Shown: piece after piece, positions 8,214 through 18,862 of the stretch
How positions within the stretch are numbered: the first letter of the stretch is position 1
Layout of the letters: every line of letters starts with the position of its first letter
DNA from: Bacteroidota bacterium
Lineage (GTDB): Bacteria > Bacteroidota > Bacteroidia > Bacteroidales > JAGNHN01
Direction of reading: 5' to 3'
Length of the DNA: 64,000 nt
NCBI GenBank assembly: GCA_022710185.1
Contig: JAKLHK010000003.1
Coordinates: 62,001-126,000 of the forward strand
Notes under the pieces: generated by a model
The model's input: the letters and a program-made list of their open reading frames with translations, nothing else
Told to the model about the DNA's origin: nothing
Databases searched by the model: none
Translations under genes and position numbers: made by a program

Positions 8214-11200
8214 ATGTATAAAAGCCTCATTTTGCTCATTTCCGGCCTGGTGGCCCTGCTCAGCGGAGCCAACGCCCAGTGGGTATCCACAGGGTCCGCC
8301 AAATCCCAGCCAGTCCATGTGATCCTGGTGTCGTCCACCCCCCAGTCCACCATCGTCAGGGTGGAAGTCGGGGGCTTTTACAAGGACCAGGTGCCGACTC
8401 CCAAGGGTCCGGCATACAGTATTCGGCTGGATGGGGCCACTCCTTTGCTGGAAGCAGGTGCACCTGACCTGCCCAAGGTCACGGCTTCCCTTACCATCCC
8501 GGACCAGGATGAAATGGGGGTTAGGGTTATCTCCAAGCAGTACACCGATATCCCTGGTATCCTGATCGCGCCTTCCAAAGGGAACCTTACCCGGGATATC
8601 GACCCCTCCACGGTGGCCTATGTATACGGGGAGCCTTATCAGAAGGGCGGCTTCTTTCCGGGCAGCCTGGCTTCACTCAGGGAGCCCTATATCCTTCGCG
8701 ATGTGAGGGGGCAGGCCCTGGTTGTATACCCGTTTCAGTACGATCCTCTTACGCATACCCTTCGGGTAATCCACAGCATGGAGGTCGAGATTTACTCTAC
8801 CGGTCAGCCTGGATACAACACGCATACTGCTCCGGCGACCTCCGCGCTCAGCCGGGAGTTCAGGGAGGTATACCGCAGCCACTTCCTCAATTATTCCGAC
8901 AGCAAGTATACCCCGCTCAGCGACCAGGGAAAGATGCTAGTCATCTGCCACGGTCCCTTTATGAACGACATGATGCCCCTGGTGGAATGGAAGAACCAGA
9001 GCGGCATCCCCACGCAGATCGTGAACGTGTCCACCATCGGCACCACCAGCACGGCCATCAAGAACTACATCAGCAGTTACTATGCCACCAACGGCTTGAC
9101 CTTCGTATTGCTGGTAGGCGATGCAGCCCAGGTGCCAACCATGGTGCTGACCTCGGGGCATAGCGACAATGCCTACGGATACATCAGTGGCAATGACCAC
9201 TACCCGGAGCTGTTTGTGGGCCGGTTTTCCGCCGAGACCGCCGAGGATGTGCAGACGCAGGTGAGGCGCACCATCGCTTATGAGCGGGATGCCAATACGA
9301 GTCAAACCTTCTTCAGCAACAGCATCGGGGTAGCCTCCAATGAGGGTCCGGGTGACGACAACGAAATGGACTACCAGCATGTCCGCAATATGCAGACCGA
9401 TCTGCTGGGATACACCTATAACGGGAACCTGGAATATTTTGAAGGCTCCCAGGGCGGCAACGATGCCGCCGGAAATCCCAGCGCTGCCCAGGTAGCTACC
9501 GGTATCAACGGGGGGGCAGGTGTTATCCTGTACACCGGTCACGGGAGCAATACCTCCTGGGGCACCTCGGGCTTTTCCAATGCCAACGTCAACACCCTCA
9601 CCAACGGGGGCATGCTGCCCTTCATCTGGGCGGTGGCCTGTGTGAACGGCAATTTCGTGGGCAATACCTGTTTCGCGGAGGCCTGGCTCAGGGCCCGTGA
9701 CCTGGAGCAGCCCAAGGGCGCCGTAGCCGCCCTGATGTCAACCATCAACCAGAGCTGGAACCCTCCTATGGAAGCCCAGGATGAGATGGTGGATATCCTG
9801 GTGGAAAGCTATGCTTCCAATATCAGGCGGACTTTCGGCGGCCTCTCCATGAACGGATGCATGAAAATGAACGACAGCTACGGCAGCGGTGGGGATGAGA
9901 TGACTGACACCTGGAACCTTTTCGGGGATCCGTCCCTTATGGTCAGGACCGATACGCCCATGGTCCTGACGGCCAGCTTCCAGCCCAATGTATTGCTGGG
10001 TTCGAGCCAGCTTCAGGTGATCTCCCCAGTGAACGGGGCCCTGGCCACCCTTACCCTCAACGGGCAGATCATCGCTTCCCAGCCCATTTCCGGAGGGATG
10101 GTCACCCTGAACTTTCCCGCCCTGACGGGCCTGGATACCCTGGTCCTGGTGATCTCAGGATACAACCTTATTCCGCTCACCAGCCTGATACCGGTAATCC
10201 CGGCTGTTGGACCTTATGTGATCCACAATCAATATGTGGTCAGCGATCCGACAGGCAACCAGAACGGTCTGGCAGATTTCGGGGAAACCCTGGACCTGCA
10301 GGTAGCCCTGACCAATCTCGGGGTGGCCACTGCCGGCCAGGTGAGTGCCAGCCTCAGCACCAATGACCCCCTGGTGACGATCAATACAGGGCTCCACAGC
10401 TGGGGCGACATCCCCGCCGGGGATACCACCGCCCTGCAGCAGGCCTTCAACCTCAGCATTTCCAATGTCATCCCCGATCAGCATCAGGTACAGTTCACCC
10501 TGAATGCGGCCGACTCATCCGGCAATACCTGGGCCAGCACCCTGATGATGAACGTCAATGCGCCGGCGCTGCACCTGGGTGATGCCACCTTGAACGACCA
10601 GGCTGGGGGCAATGGGAACGGCATCGCCGAGCCAGGGGAGACCGTAGTTTTCACAGTCCCTGTGCATAACAACGGGCACAGCGACGCGCAGGGGTCCCAG
10701 CTGATGCTGGTCAGCACCAACCCCCTGCTTATGGTGGATAGCCTGAGCAAGAACCTCGGGACCCTGGGGGCTGGTTCCGGGCAGTATGTGACGTTCAGCC
10801 TGCAAGTCGACACCGCACTGCAGCTGGGCAGCAGCATAGCCCTGCACTCCGGGGTGCAGAGCGGCAATTATACCGCCAACCGGGTATACTATCTTACCAT
10901 CGGCGAGGTCAGTGAAGATTTTGAGACCGGAGACTTCAGCCGCTTTGCCTGGAGTTTCGGAGGCAATGCCAACTGGCAGACGGTCCAGACCCTGCCATAC
11001 GAAGGGAACTACTGTGCCCGGAGCGGGGTCATAGGGCATAATGCCGCCTCCCACCTGGAGATCACCCTGAACGTACTGGCACAGGATACCCTCTCCTTCT
11101 ACCGTAAGGTTTCTTCTGAGGATGGATACGACTTCTTCTCCTTCTGGATCGATGGGGATAAGAAGGACGAATGGGCCGGTGAAGTGCCCTGGGGTAAGGT

Positions 11201-12059
11201 GAGCTATGCCGTGAGCCCGGGACTGCATACCTTCAAATGGGAGTATGCCAAGGATTATATGGTGGCCAGCGGCAGCGACTGTGCCTGGCTCGACTATATC
11301 ACCTTCCCTCCGGTGAACATGGGTTCCGCGCCCCTGAGCGTTACGGCCGTTGCGGTCCCCTCATCCTATTGCGAAGGGGGCAGTGCCCAGCTCAGCAGTT
11401 TTGTGAATGGTAGTGCAGGAGCAGTGACCTACAGCTGGGCTCCGGCTTCCGGACTGAGCGATCACGCCCTTGCCAACCCCCTGGCCACACCTGCGTCCAC
11501 CACAACCTATGTCCTTACGGTCAGCGATGGGGCCAGTACCTCCACTGCCAGTGTAACTGTGACCGTGTACCCTGCTCCTGCCGCTCCTGTGATCGCCCTG
11601 CAGGGCCAGCAGCTCGTATCCAGTACCGGTGGCAACCTTCAGTGGTACAATGCCACTGGGGCCATTACCGGAGCAAATGCCCAGACCTATACGCCCACCG
11701 CTTCAGGAGATTACTATGTGATCCTGAGTTCGGCAGAAGGCTGTCCTTCCGGCCCGTCCAATACCATCACGATGGTGGGCGCCGGCCTGGATGACCTCCA
11801 GGCAGCCAGCGCGCTCAGCCTCTGGCCCAACCCGGCCAGGGATTACCTGCGGGTGGCCTATGCTCTGGAAGGGCCGGCTATGGTCAGACTGGGTCTGATG
11901 GATCTGCTGGGTCAGGAGGTGAGGCTGTTCAGGAAAAGTATGTTGGCACCCGGAAGGTACAGCGAGCAATTCGATCTGCAGGGCTTACCTGCAGGTCTGT
12001 ACCTCCTGCGTATGGATCAGGGGGGAAAGACCCTGCTGCAGCGCGTGGTGGTGCGCTGA
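8214..12059 (+). CDS. Gingipain-family (peptidase C25) protease with T9SS sorting domain
   Basis: A secreted cysteine protease. Order: signal peptide (residues 1-21, ending SGANA|QW), an N-terminal prodomain-like region to ~220, the C25 catalytic domain (~235-580), Ig-like and repeat domains including a jelly-roll-like segment (~900-1040, starting EDFETGDFSRFAW) and a PKD/Ig-like segment, and a type A T9SS C-terminal domain from ~1200 (LWPNPARDYLRV to LPAGLYLLRM). Catalytic residues are present: His443 in TGHGS and Cys476 in WAVACVNG, with VLLVGDAAQVPT before them. Gingipains cleave after Arg or Lys; specificity here is not readable. At 1281 residues it resembles other Bacteroidota C25 proteins. 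The signal peptide and sorting domain predict export by Sec, then T9SS, with anchoring at the cell surface or release. Confidence 0.92.
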   Translation: MYKSLILLISGLVALLSGANAQWVSTGSAKSQPVHVILVSSTPQSTIVRVEVGGFYKDQVPTPKGPAYSIRLDGATPLLEAGAPDLPKVTASLTIPDQDEMGVRVISKQYTDIPGILIAPSKGNLTRDIDPSTVAYVYGEPYQKGGFFPGSLASLREPYILRDVRGQALVVYPFQYDPLTHTLRVIHSMEVEIYSTGQPGYNTHTAPATSALSREFREVYRSHFLNYSDSKYTPLSDQGKMLVICHGPFMNDMMPLVEWKNQSGIPTQIVNVSTIGTTSTAIKNYISSYYATNGLTFVLLVGDAAQVPTMVLTSGHSDNAYGYISGNDHYPELFVGRFSAETAEDVQTQVRRTIAYERDANTSQTFFSNSIGVASNEGPGDDNEMDYQHVRNMQTDLLGYTYNGNLEYFEGSQGGNDAAGNPSAAQVATGINGGAGVILYTGHGSNTSWGTSGFSNANVNTLTNGGMLPFIWAVACVNGNFVGNTCFAEAWLRARDLEQPKGAVAALMSTINQSWNPPMEAQDEMVDILVESYASNIRRTFGGLSMNGCMKMNDSYGSGGDEMTDTWNLFGDPSLMVRTDTPMVLTASFQPNVLLGSSQLQVISPVNGALATLTLNGQIIASQPISGGMVTLNFPALTGLDTLVLVISGYNLIPLTSLIPVIPAVGPYVIHNQYVVSDPTGNQNGLADFGETLDLQVALTNLGVATAGQVSASLSTNDPLVTINTGLHSWGDIPAGDTTALQQAFNLSISNVIPDQHQVQFTLNAADSSGNTWASTLMMNVNAPALHLGDATLNDQAGGNGNGIAEPGETVVFTVPVHNNGHSDAQGSQLMLVSTNPLLMVDSLSKNLGTLGAGSGQYVTFSLQVDTALQLGSSIALHSGVQSGNYTANRVYYLTIGEVSEDFETGDFSRFAWSFGGNANWQTVQTLPYEGNYCARSGVIGHNAASHLEITLNVLAQDTLSFYRKVSSEDGYDFFSFWIDGDKKDEWAGEVPWGKVSYAVSPGLHTFKWEYAKDYMVASGSDCAWLDYITFPPVNMGSAPLSVTAVAVPSSYCEGGSAQLSSFVNGSAGAVTYSWAPASGLSDHALANPLATPASTTTYVLTVSDGASTSTASVTVTVYPAPAAPVIALQGQQLVSSTGGNLQWYNATGAITGANAQTYTPTASGDYYVILSSAEGCPSGPSNTITMVGAGLDDLQAASALSLWPNPARDYLRVAYALEGPAMVRLGLMDLLGQEVRLFRKSMLAPGRYSEQFDLQGLPAGLYLLRMDQGGKTLLQRVVVR

Positions 12060-12098
12060 TACTGCGCCACATTCTAACCCAGGGATGCCGGGCCGGGC

Positions 12099-13073
12099 TC
12101 AGCGTTCCCTCACCATTACCTTTCTTGCAAACTCCTGTAGCGCAGGCGAAGGGCCACGGGCAGCCTCGATCATGGCCAGGTGTTTCATGGCTTGCTCGTG
12201 ATAGTCCTGCATGAGTCCACGCACCTCGGATGGAATGTCCAGGGCGCGGAAGATGGAGCTGACCTCAAGAATCTTCTCCGAAGGATCCAGGGGTTGGGAC
12301 TGGTAGTGTTGCAGGAGGCGTTCCTTGTGGGAGGGTTCGGCAAGTTCCAGTGCCTTAAGATACAGGAAGGTTTTCTTGTTGGCAGTGATGTCGCCCCCGC
12401 TCTGCTTTCCAAACGTTCGCTCATCCCCGAAGGTGTCCAGGTAATCGTCCTGAAGTTGGAAGGCCATTCCTGCAGCAATACCAAAGGCGTAGAGTTCCCT
12501 GCATAAGGGTTCGCCTGCCCGGGCCACGAGGGCGCCCGTCCTTAGGCTGGCAGCAATGAGTACGGCGGTCTTCAGCCGGATCATTTCGAGGTACTCCTCA
12601 ACAGAGACGTCGTCCCTGTGTTCGAAGTCCATGTCCATCTGCTGTCCTTCGCACACTTCGACGGCAGTGTCAAAGAAAAGCCTCAGCAGTTCGGGTATTG
12701 CATCGGTAGGGGTGTCCAGTAAACTGCGGCCTGCCAGGGCGAACATAGTATCTCCGGAGAGTATGGCGCGATTGGCATCCCAGCGCACATGCACGGTGGG
12801 CTGGCCCCTGCGGATGGGAGCGGCGTCCATAATGTCATCGTGCAGCAGGGTGAAGTTATGGAAGAGCTCCAAACCGGCAGCGGGCCCATAGGCTACCTTC
12901 GGGTCGCCTCCGCAGAGCTCGCAGGCTGCCAGGGCCATGGCCGGCCGCAGCCGCTTGCCGCCCAGGGCCATGATGTAGCGCACGGGCTCGTACAAGCCAT
13001 CAGGTTGGCCATGCAGCCCAACGGCCGCCAGGGCCTCTGCGGCCAGGGCGCTGTAATGGTCCAGATCATGCAT
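12099..13073 (-). CDS. Polyprenyl (trans-isoprenyl) diphosphate synthase
   Basis: A class I all-trans prenyl transferase that lengthens allylic diphosphates with isopentenyl diphosphate; product chain length is not determined. The 324-residue protein has the first aspartate-rich motif DDIMD (79-83, followed by RRG), the second DDYLD (209-213), and GGKRLRP near the N-terminus. Residues 153-157 are RDDVS, encoded by the dispersed 15-base motif described at 12605; related enzymes have similar but not identical residues there (acidic-xx-V-S/T-EEYLEMI). The start overlaps the end of rfbA by 8 bp, so the two are probably translationally coupled within the RND-rfbA-synthase run. Confidence 0.93.
   Translation of the reverse strand: MHDLDHYSALAAEALAAVGLHGQPDGLYEPVRYIMALGGKRLRPAMALAACELCGGDPKVAYGPAAGLELFHNFTLLHDDIMDAAPIRRGQPTVHVRWDANRAILSGDTMFALAGRSLLDTPTDAIPELLRLFFDTAVEVCEGQQMDMDFEHRDDVSVEEYLEMIRLKTAVLIAASLRTGALVARAGEPLCRELYAFGIAAGMAFQLQDDYLDTFGDERTFGKQSGGDITANKKTFLYLKALELAEPSHKERLLQHYQSQPLDPSEKILEVSSIFRALDIPSEVRGLMQDYHEQAMKHLAMIEAARGPSPALQEFARKVMVRER
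12605..12617 (-). repeat. Dispersed motif copy inside polyprenyl synthase gene
   Basis: AGGGACGACGTCT on the minus strand, extended to AGGGACGACGTCTCT. It is in frame with the gene (AGG is codon 153) and encodes RDDVS. It is the leftmost of 29 copies in the window. Confidence 0.85.
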
Positions 13074-13941
13074 AGTCTTTACGGTCGAGCAGCTTCAGAA
13101 GGTAATCCCCGTATCCGCTCTTGAGCAGCGGTTTGGCGAGCTCAATGAGCTGCTCGCCGTCGATATAGCCCATGCGGAAGGCGATTTCCTCAATGCAGCC
13201 GATCTTGAGTCCCTGACGTGCTTCGATCACCTGCACGAACTGGGATGCCTGCAGCAGGCTTTCAAAGGTTCCCGTGTCCAGCCAGGCCGTTCCCCGCCCA
13301 AGGATCCCTACCTTCAGCTTACCCAGCTCCAGGTAGTGGCGGTTTACATCAGTGATCTCATATTCGCCCCGCTTGCTTGGTTTAATGTTACGGGCCACTT
13401 CCACCACGCTGTTGTCGTAATAGTATAGTCCGGGGACCGCGAAATTGGACTTGGGGTTGGCCGGTTTTTCCTCGATGGAGATGGCCCTCAGGTCCTGGTC
13501 AAATTCTACCACCCCGTATCGCTGCGGGTCATTTACGTGGTAAGCGAACACTACGCCCCCGTCGGGATCGGTGTTTTCTCGCAGCAGCTTGCCCAGACCC
13601 ATTCCGAAGAAGATATTGTCACCCAGCACCAGGGCCACCTTATCCTTGCCGATGAAATCCGCCCCAATGACGAAGGCCTGGGCCAGTCCGTTGGGCACTT
13701 CCTGCACAGCGTAGCTGAACTGGCACCCAAGACCCTTGCCATTCCCGAGGAGCCGGCGGAAGCCGGGGAGGTCATCGGGGGTGGAGATGATCAGGATCTC
13801 CTGTATGCCCGACATCAGCAGGATGGAAAGGGGATAATAAATCATGGGCTTATCGTACACCGGCATCATCTGTTTGCTCATGGCCAGTGTCAACGGGTGC
13901 AGCCGGGTGCCGGCGCCTCCGGCAAGAATGATTCCTTTCAT
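13066..13941 (-). CDS. rfbA: Glucose-1-phosphate thymidylyltransferase
   Basis: Makes dTDP-glucose from glucose-1-phosphate and dTTP, the first step to dTDP-L-rhamnose and other dTDP sugars for surface polysaccharides. At 291 residues it has the standard length. It starts [18 protein letters not shown] with the nucleotide-binding GGAGTR loop, followed by [47 protein letters not shown] and [10 protein letters not shown], all diagnostic for RfbA/RmlA. No other rfb gene is nearby. It sits between the RND transporter (13 bp gap) and the polyprenyl synthase (8 bp overlap). Confidence 0.96.
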   Translation of the reverse strand: MKGIILAGGAGTRLHPLTLAMSKQMMPVYDKPMIYYPLSILLMSGIQEILIISTPDDLPGFRRLLGNGKGLGCQFSYAVQEVPNGLAQAFVIGADFIGKDKVALVLGDNIFFGMGLGKLLRENTDPDGGVVFAYHVNDPQRYGVVEFDQDLRAISIEEKPANPKSNFAVPGLYYYDNSVVEVARNIKPSKRGEYEITDVNRHYLELGKLKVGILGRGTAWLDTGTFESLLQASQFVQVIEARQGLKIGCIEEIAFRMGYIDGEQLIELAKPLLKSGYGDYLLKLLDRKDYA

Positions 13942-13954
13942 GGGAAGAAGGGGG

Positions 13955-16357
13955 TTATGCCGAGCCGCGGGTGTCCGTGGGCTCCAGTTCGAGGTCGGTA
14001 AGTTCTATGTCCAGCTCCTCGTCCAGGATCTCCAGCATGGGCTCCTTGAAAGAACGGGTGGTGGCCCGTTTGTCGAGCGTGAGCAGCAGGGAGGGGAGCA
14101 GAAGGAGGTTGCTGAGCACCGCCACCAGCAGGGTAAAGGATACCAGGAAACCCATGGCTTCCGTGCCGCCGAAGGAAGACAGGGTGAACATGGCAAATCC
14201 GAAGAACAGCACGATGGACGAATACACCATACCGTAGCTCGTTTCCCTCAGGGCCAGCAGCACCGACTTGCGGATCTGCCAGTTGTTGTATCGCAGCTCG
14301 ATGCGGTATCGGGAAAGGAAATGGATGGCGTTGTCTACCGAAATTCCAAGAGCAATGCTGAAAATGAGGATGGTGGATGGCTTGATGGGAATGGCCGCAA
14401 AGCCCATCAGGGCGGCGGTGAGCAGCTGCGGCAGGAGGTTGGGGATCATGCTCAGGCCTACCATCTTGTAGGAAGTGAACAACAGGGACATGATCAGCAG
14501 GATGACCACAATGGCCAAAAGCAAACTGGTCATCAGGTTATGCACAAGGTATTCGTTCCCCCTGAGGAAGACCAGGCTGGTGCCGGTGATCCGGACATCA
14601 TATTTTTCAGGGGAGAAGATCGAGTCTACTTTGGGCCGGAGGTCGTCATGTATCCTTTCAATATCATTGGTACCGATATTGGCCATCTGCACGCTGATGC
14701 GCGCTACCTGGAGGCTGCTGTCCACAAAATTCTGGAGCAGTGATCGCCGCCCCGTTTCCACTTTCGGCAGATAGGGGGCCATGAAGTTCATCTCGTTGGA
14801 TGATGGCAGGCTATAGGAATCAGGATCACCCAGGTAGAATGCCTGTCTCCCGAATTTGACCAGCTCGGTAATCGAAAGGGGGCGGGAAAACTCAGGGTAG
14901 GTCATGAGCGTGTCCTGCAGCCGGTCCATCCGCTTGAGCACAGCCAGGCTCTGCACGCCCCTGGCCTTGCGCGTATCGATCATGATCTCGAAGGGCAGGG
15001 TTCCCTTGAATTCCTTCTCGAAAAACAACAAGTCCTGGTACAGGGGATCCTTGTGGGGGATATCGTCCACCACATTGCCGGTGGTCCGGAGCATGGTGAT
15101 CCCGACAAACCCGAGCACTACGGCAACTACCGAAGTTCCATAGATCCAGTTGCGGCGGTACTTGACCAGGTGCACTACTTTTTCGACCAGGTATACCGTG
15201 AGCTTACTGCTCAGGTGGCGGGTGTGCCGGGCCTCCGGGGGATCAAGGTAGCTGTAGAAGATCGGGATAAGAAAGATGCTCAACAGGAATACGATCATGA
15301 TGTTGATGGAGGCAACCACACCGAACTCTACCAGGATAGGGTTCCCGGTGACGATGAAGGTGGCAAACCCAACCGCCGTGGTGAGGTTGGTGAGCAGGGT
15401 GGCATTGCCCACGCGCTGAACCACGCGCGAGAGGGCCTTCACCTTGTTCCCGTGGGCCCTGAACTCATGGTGGTATTTGTTCAGCAGGAAGATGCAGTTT
15501 TCCACCCCAATAATGATGAGCAGGGGGGGGATGATGCCCGTCAGCAGGGTGATCTCGTAGCCCAGCAGTCCGATGATGCCGAAGGCCCAGATGACACTGA
15601 TCAGCACGATGACCATGGGAAAGACCATGGCCTTGAAGGACCGGAAGAAGGCCAGCAGCAGGGCCGAGGCCACGATCATGGCCAGGAGCATGAAAAACTG
15701 GAGCTCGTCCTGCACCTTTTTAGAGGTCATGGTACGGATATAGGGCAAGCCGCTGTGATGGACCTGTACCCCGCTTTGTTCCGAGAACTGCTGGGCCCTG
15801 TCGCGGATGGCGTAGACCAGCGGAATGCGTTCCCTGGTGTTAAGCATTTGTTTGTCCAGGGTCACCATCATCAGCGTGGCCTGGCTCTCCTTGTTGAACA
15901 GCAGACCCTCATAGAAGGGCAGACTGAAGAGCACCCTGCGGATGGAGTCCACCTCTTGCTGGCTTTCTGGTCTGATATTGACCACCTTGTGAAAGTCGAA
16001 GCGCCGGGTGGAATCGTTGCGTGCCAGGTTGTATACATTATTAATACATACCACCTGTTCCACCCCATCCATGGCGCGCAGGTCCTCCATCAGATCGTAC
16101 CAGGCATTGAAGTGTTCCAGGGAGAATATCCTGGGGTCACGGATGCCGATAAAATATACGCTGCCGTCCTCTCCAAAGGTTTGCCTGAATTCCCGGTAAT
16201 CTATGCTGGTCGGATCATCGGTGGGAAGCACGCTCTTCATTTCGTAGCTCAGCTTCACCGTGGTCGCATGGTAGCCCATGAAGAGGGTGAGCAGGCCCAG
16301 GACGATAAGATTGAGCAGTCGCTGCCTAAGGATGATCCGAACGAGACGTGTCCACAT
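13955..16357 (-). CDS. RND/MMPL-superfamily transporter
   Basis: An ~800-residue inner-membrane protein with two repeats, each with one helix, a large periplasmic domain and five more helices, the layout of MMPL/HpnN-like RND proteins (EEVKE... sterol-sensing type). Helical clusters are visible around [20 protein letters not shown] in the first half and [20 protein letters not shown] in the second. The second-half cluster carries [17 protein letters not shown], the conserved GxxxDxxxH-like block of this group. The ATG at 16357 gives [13 protein letters not shown], a typical start; the longer frame from 16471 adds a proline-rich stretch with no counterpart and includes the promoter. Members move lipids, hopanoids or other hydrophobic compounds; cargo is not known here. 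It begins the run with rfbA and polyprenyl synthase. Confidence 0.88.
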   Translation of the reverse strand: MWTRLVRIILRQRLLNLIVLGLLTLFMGYHATTVKLSYEMKSVLPTDDPTSIDYREFRQTFGEDGSVYFIGIRDPRIFSLEHFNAWYDLMEDLRAMDGVEQVVCINNVYNLARNDSTRRFDFHKVVNIRPESQQEVDSIRRVLFSLPFYEGLLFNKESQATLMMVTLDKQMLNTRERIPLVYAIRDRAQQFSEQSGVQVHHSGLPYIRTMTSKKVQDELQFFMLLAMIVASALLLAFFRSFKAMVFPMVIVLISVIWAFGIIGLLGYEITLLTGIIPPLLIIIGVENCIFLLNKYHHEFRAHGNKVKALSRVVQRVGNATLLTNLTTAVGFATFIVTGNPILVEFGVVASINIMIVFLLSIFLIPIFYSYLDPPEARHTRHLSSKLTVYLVEKVVHLVKYRRNWIYGTSVVAVVLGFVGITMLRTTGNVVDDIPHKDPLYQDLLFFEKEFKGTLPFEIMIDTRKARGVQSLAVLKRMDRLQDTLMTYPEFSRPLSITELVKFGRQAFYLGDPDSYSLPSSNEMNFMAPYLPKVETGRRSLLQNFVDSSLQVARISVQMANIGTNDIERIHDDLRPKVDSIFSPEKYDVRITGTSLVFLRGNEYLVHNLMTSLLLAIVVILLIMSLLFTSYKMVGLSMIPNLLPQLLTAALMGFAAIPIKPSTILIFSIALGISVDNAIHFLSRYRIELRYNNWQIRKSVLLALRETSYGMVYSSIVLFFGFAMFTLSSFGGTEAMGFLVSFTLLVAVLSNLLLLPSLLLTLDKRATTRSFKEPMLEILDEELDIELTDLELEPTDTRGSA

Positions 16358-16434
16358 GGCTCTTGATCTGCAGTTCACTGCGCCGGAAACAGGACGCGGG
16401 GCGGCAGGTTTTTTGTAATGAATGTTTGGGCTTT

Positions 16435-16465
16435 CGAAAGTACGGCAATAATTCAGTCTGGGCAA
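16435..16465 (-). promoter_or_regulatory. Promoter for the RND-rfbA-polyprenyl synthase run
   Basis: On the minus strand TTG (16465-16463) is followed after 20 bp by TACTTTCG (16442-16435), one base away from the TAnnTTTG consensus. It lies 77 bp upstream of the transporter ATG. Confidence 0.5.
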
Positions 16466-16548
16466 GTGCATGTCACCATATTGAGGCTGAAAGGCGTATG
16501 TGTCGTGTGGTATGCATTACAGCCGCTGCGGAGGAATTTTAACCCTCA

Positions 16549-16582
16549 TTGTCAGCCGTGGCAGTGCGAATTCCTACTTTTG
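16549..16582 (+). promoter_or_regulatory. Promoter for the 2-hydroxyacid dehydrogenase gene
   Basis: TACTTTTG (16575-16582) matches the -7 consensus; a TTG at 16549-16551 is 23 bp upstream, slightly long. The box lies downstream of alternative start 16549 and so supports the ATG at 16606. Confidence 0.45.
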
Positions 16583-16605
16583 AAAGGCTAAAACAGCGCC
16601 AGGCG

Positions 16606-17556
16606 ATGAGTAAGGGAGTCGTTTGTTTTCTGGATACCACCCATCCCTTCCTGCCGGAGGCATTGCAGGGCATGGGCTACGAAACGGTGTTCTGTTTCAG
16701 GGGTGGCCTGGACCAGATTTCCGGGCAGCTCCGCCGGGCCACCGGCCTGGTGGTGAGAAGCCGCTTGCCTATTGACTGCGCCTTGCTGGAGCGGGCGCCC
16801 TTCCTGAGGTTCGTGGCAAGAGTGGGTTCCGGACTGGAGAATATTGACCTGGAAGCGGCCGGTGCACGGGGGATACAATGCCTCAACGCCCCGGAGGGCA
16901 ACCGAGATGCGGTGGGGGAGCATGCCCTGGGACTGCTGCTGGCGGTCATGAACCACCTGGCAAGGGGTAATGATGAGGTAAGACGCGGGCTATGGAAGAG
17001 GGAGGCTAACCGGGGCCATGAGATCGGCGGGAAGACCGTGGCGATCATTGGCTATGGGAATACAGGAGGGGCTTTTACTCAGCGTTTGCAAGGATTTGGC
17101 GCCAGGGTGATCGCGTACGACAAGTACCGCAATGGTTTTGGTAGTACTCTGGTTGAAGAAGCCCCGATGGAAGAGGTATTCCGAACTGCCGATATCCTGA
17201 GCCTGCATGTCCCCCTTACGGAAGAAACCCGATCTCTGGTAGACCGGGAGTATATCCGGCATTTTCACCGTCCGTTCTGGCTGATCAACACCTCCCGGGG
17301 GCCGGTGGTGAGCTCCGAAGCCCTGGCCTGGGCCCTGGATGAAGGGCGGATACTTGGGGCGGGCCTGGATGTGCTGGAATATGAGAAGCGCTCCCTGGAA
17401 GGATTAAGCTTTGAGGATTTTCCGGAGGCCTTCCGCAACCTCATCGCCCGTGATAACGTGATCTTCAGCCCTCATGTAGCCGGATGGACCGACGAGTCCC
17501 TGCTCCGTCTGGCCCAGGTCCTGGCCGCTAAAATCAAGGCCCTGGATGTTGCCTGA
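16606..17556 (+). CDS. D-2-hydroxyacid dehydrogenase (phosphoglycerate dehydrogenase-like)
   Basis: An NAD-dependent oxidoreductase of the D-isomer-specific 2-hydroxyacid family, ~316 residues from the ATG at 16606 (MSKGVVCFLDTTHP). It has the nucleotide-binding GYGNTG, VGSGLENIDLEAA and NAPEGNRDAVGEHALGLLL as in 3-phosphoglycerate dehydrogenases, the catalytic arginine in INTSRGP, and the catalytic histidine in FSPHVAGWT. It lacks the C-terminal ACT domain of SerA, so it resembles the short Bacteroidota form; use in serine synthesis is likely but not proven. No serC or serB is nearby. Pfp follows after 70 bp. Confidence 0.88.
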   Translation: MSKGVVCFLDTTHPFLPEALQGMGYETVFCFRGGLDQISGQLRRATGLVVRSRLPIDCALLERAPFLRFVARVGSGLENIDLEAAGARGIQCLNAPEGNRDAVGEHALGLLLAVMNHLARGNDEVRRGLWKREANRGHEIGGKTVAIIGYGNTGGAFTQRLQGFGARVIAYDKYRNGFGSTLVEEAPMEEVFRTADILSLHVPLTEETRSLVDREYIRHFHRPFWLINTSRGPVVSSEALAWALDEGRILGAGLDVLEYEKRSLEGLSFEDFPEAFRNLIARDNVIFSPHVAGWTDESLLRLAQVLAAKIKALDVA

Positions 17557-17598
17557 AATCCATGCTGAAGCAAGTCATTAAGTTCGGATGCTTCTGGC

Positions 17599-17606
17599 TA
17601 TTTTTG
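17599..17606 (+). promoter_or_regulatory. Possible -7 box for phosphofructokinase
   Basis: TATTTTTG fits TAnnTTTG and lies 20 bp before the ATG at 17627. No -33 TTG is visible at the usual distance. Confidence 0.35.
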
Positions 17607-17626
17607 CGCCATCAAACTGAGCCTAA

Positions 17627-18862
17627 ATGCGACTGGATAACAAACTGTTCAAGGGCAAGACCCTGGCGATATTATCGGGGGGCGGAGACACCCCGGCCAT
17701 CAATTCCAGCATTGAGTCGGTAAGGAACCGGGCCTCTATGCTGGGCTTCAAGGTATACGGCGTCCGTAAAGGCTGGAAGGGCCTGCTGGGCGAAGGCGAT
17801 ATCGTTGACCTTACCCATCAGCCTTACGATGGCTGGTACGGGGGCACAGCCCTGGGCAGCAGCCGTACCAACCCCTTTCCATCGAAAAAGAACCCGGAGA
17901 GCCGTGTGCCCCAGGTACTGCAGAACCTCAAGCGGTACAAGATCGATGTGCTGGTCACCATCGGCGGCGACGATACCAACGGGGCCGCCAAACGGCTCTA
18001 TGAAACGGAAGGCATCCCCGTGATCGGCTTTCCCAAGACCATCGACAATGATCTGCGTACACGTACCATGCACTCCTACCAGGGAGAAGAAACGGAGGCT
18101 GTCCTCTGTCCCGGCTTCCCTTCGGCGGCCAAGGCCATAGCGGAGTTCACGGGTAATCTCAAGACCACCGCCGAGTCCCACCAGCGCATCATCGTGCTTG
18201 AGGTGATGGGCCGCGATGCCGGATGGCTGACCGGCACGGCCATGTATGGCGGGGCCCAGCTGGGGCTCATCCCCGAAGTGCCCATGAGCAGGGAGCGCAA
18301 GGAACTGTTCTTCGAACTGGTGAAGGAGACCTATCTTTCCCATCCGAAAAAATGCCTGATCATCCCGGTATCGGAGGGCGTGAGGTGGTTCGATGAGGCC
18401 AAGGACAAGCTGGACGTGGTGTATGCCAGCAGCGAGGTGGATGAATACGGGCATCCGCGTTTTGGGGGCATCAGCGGGGTCATTGCCTCCGAGATCAGCC
18501 GCCGCACCGGCATTGAGGCCAGGGCACAGATCAGCGGCTATTACGCCCGCGCCGGAGCCTGTCGGAAATATGACCGCCGGCTTACCATGACCCTGGCCGA
18601 TAAGGTGGTGGACCTGTTGCTGCGCGAGGAATATGGCCAGATGCCCGTGCTTTCGAAGATTGTGGACTATGTGGAACTGGAGGAGTTCAACACCTCGTCC
18701 ATTGATATGGGTGACATCGGAAACAAGCCACTGCCCGACCTTTACTACGATGCCGAGCGATTCCGCTTTACCCCGGCCTACGACCACTTCCTTAATATGG
18801 TGCTGCAGCGTCCGCGCTATACCGACTTCAACTACGACTTCCCGGTGGTGATCCCGCAGTAG
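17627..18862 (+). CDS. pfp: Phosphofructokinase, pyrophosphate-dependent type by signature residues
   Basis: Interconverts fructose-6-phosphate and fructose-1,6-bisphosphate. The phosphoryl donor can be judged from two loops. ATP enzymes have GGDGS and PGTIDND; this one has GGDDTNG and FPKTIDND, that is Asp and Lys at the two discriminating positions, the pattern of pyrophosphate-dependent enzymes. LEVMGRDAGW is the substrate-binding MGRxxGW block. At 411 residues it is longer than the 320-residue bacterial ATP-PFK and fits the group with a short C-terminal extension. A PPi enzyme works near equilibrium and can run in both directions. It starts 70 bp after the dehydrogenase and has its own possible -7 box. 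Confidence 0.9.
   Translation: MRLDNKLFKGKTLAILSGGGDTPAINSSIESVRNRASMLGFKVYGVRKGWKGLLGEGDIVDLTHQPYDGWYGGTALGSSRTNPFPSKKNPESRVPQVLQNLKRYKIDVLVTIGGDDTNGAAKRLYETEGIPVIGFPKTIDNDLRTRTMHSYQGEETEAVLCPGFPSAAKAIAEFTGNLKTTAESHQRIIVLEVMGRDAGWLTGTAMYGGAQLGLIPEVPMSRERKELFFELVKETYLSHPKKCLIIPVSEGVRWFDEAKDKLDVVYASSEVDEYGHPRFGGISGVIASEISRRTGIEARAQISGYYARAGACRKYDRRLTMTLADKVVDLLLREEYGQMPVLSKIVDYVELEEFNTSSIDMGDIGNKPLPDLYYDAERFRFTPAYDHFLNMVLQRPRYTDFNYDFPVVIPQ

Noticed and set aside
15053-16366. A 437-residue plus-strand frame opposite the RND transporter
   Set aside because: Composition (runs of D, Q, H, G) is that of an antisense frame; the minus-strand transporter is well supported.
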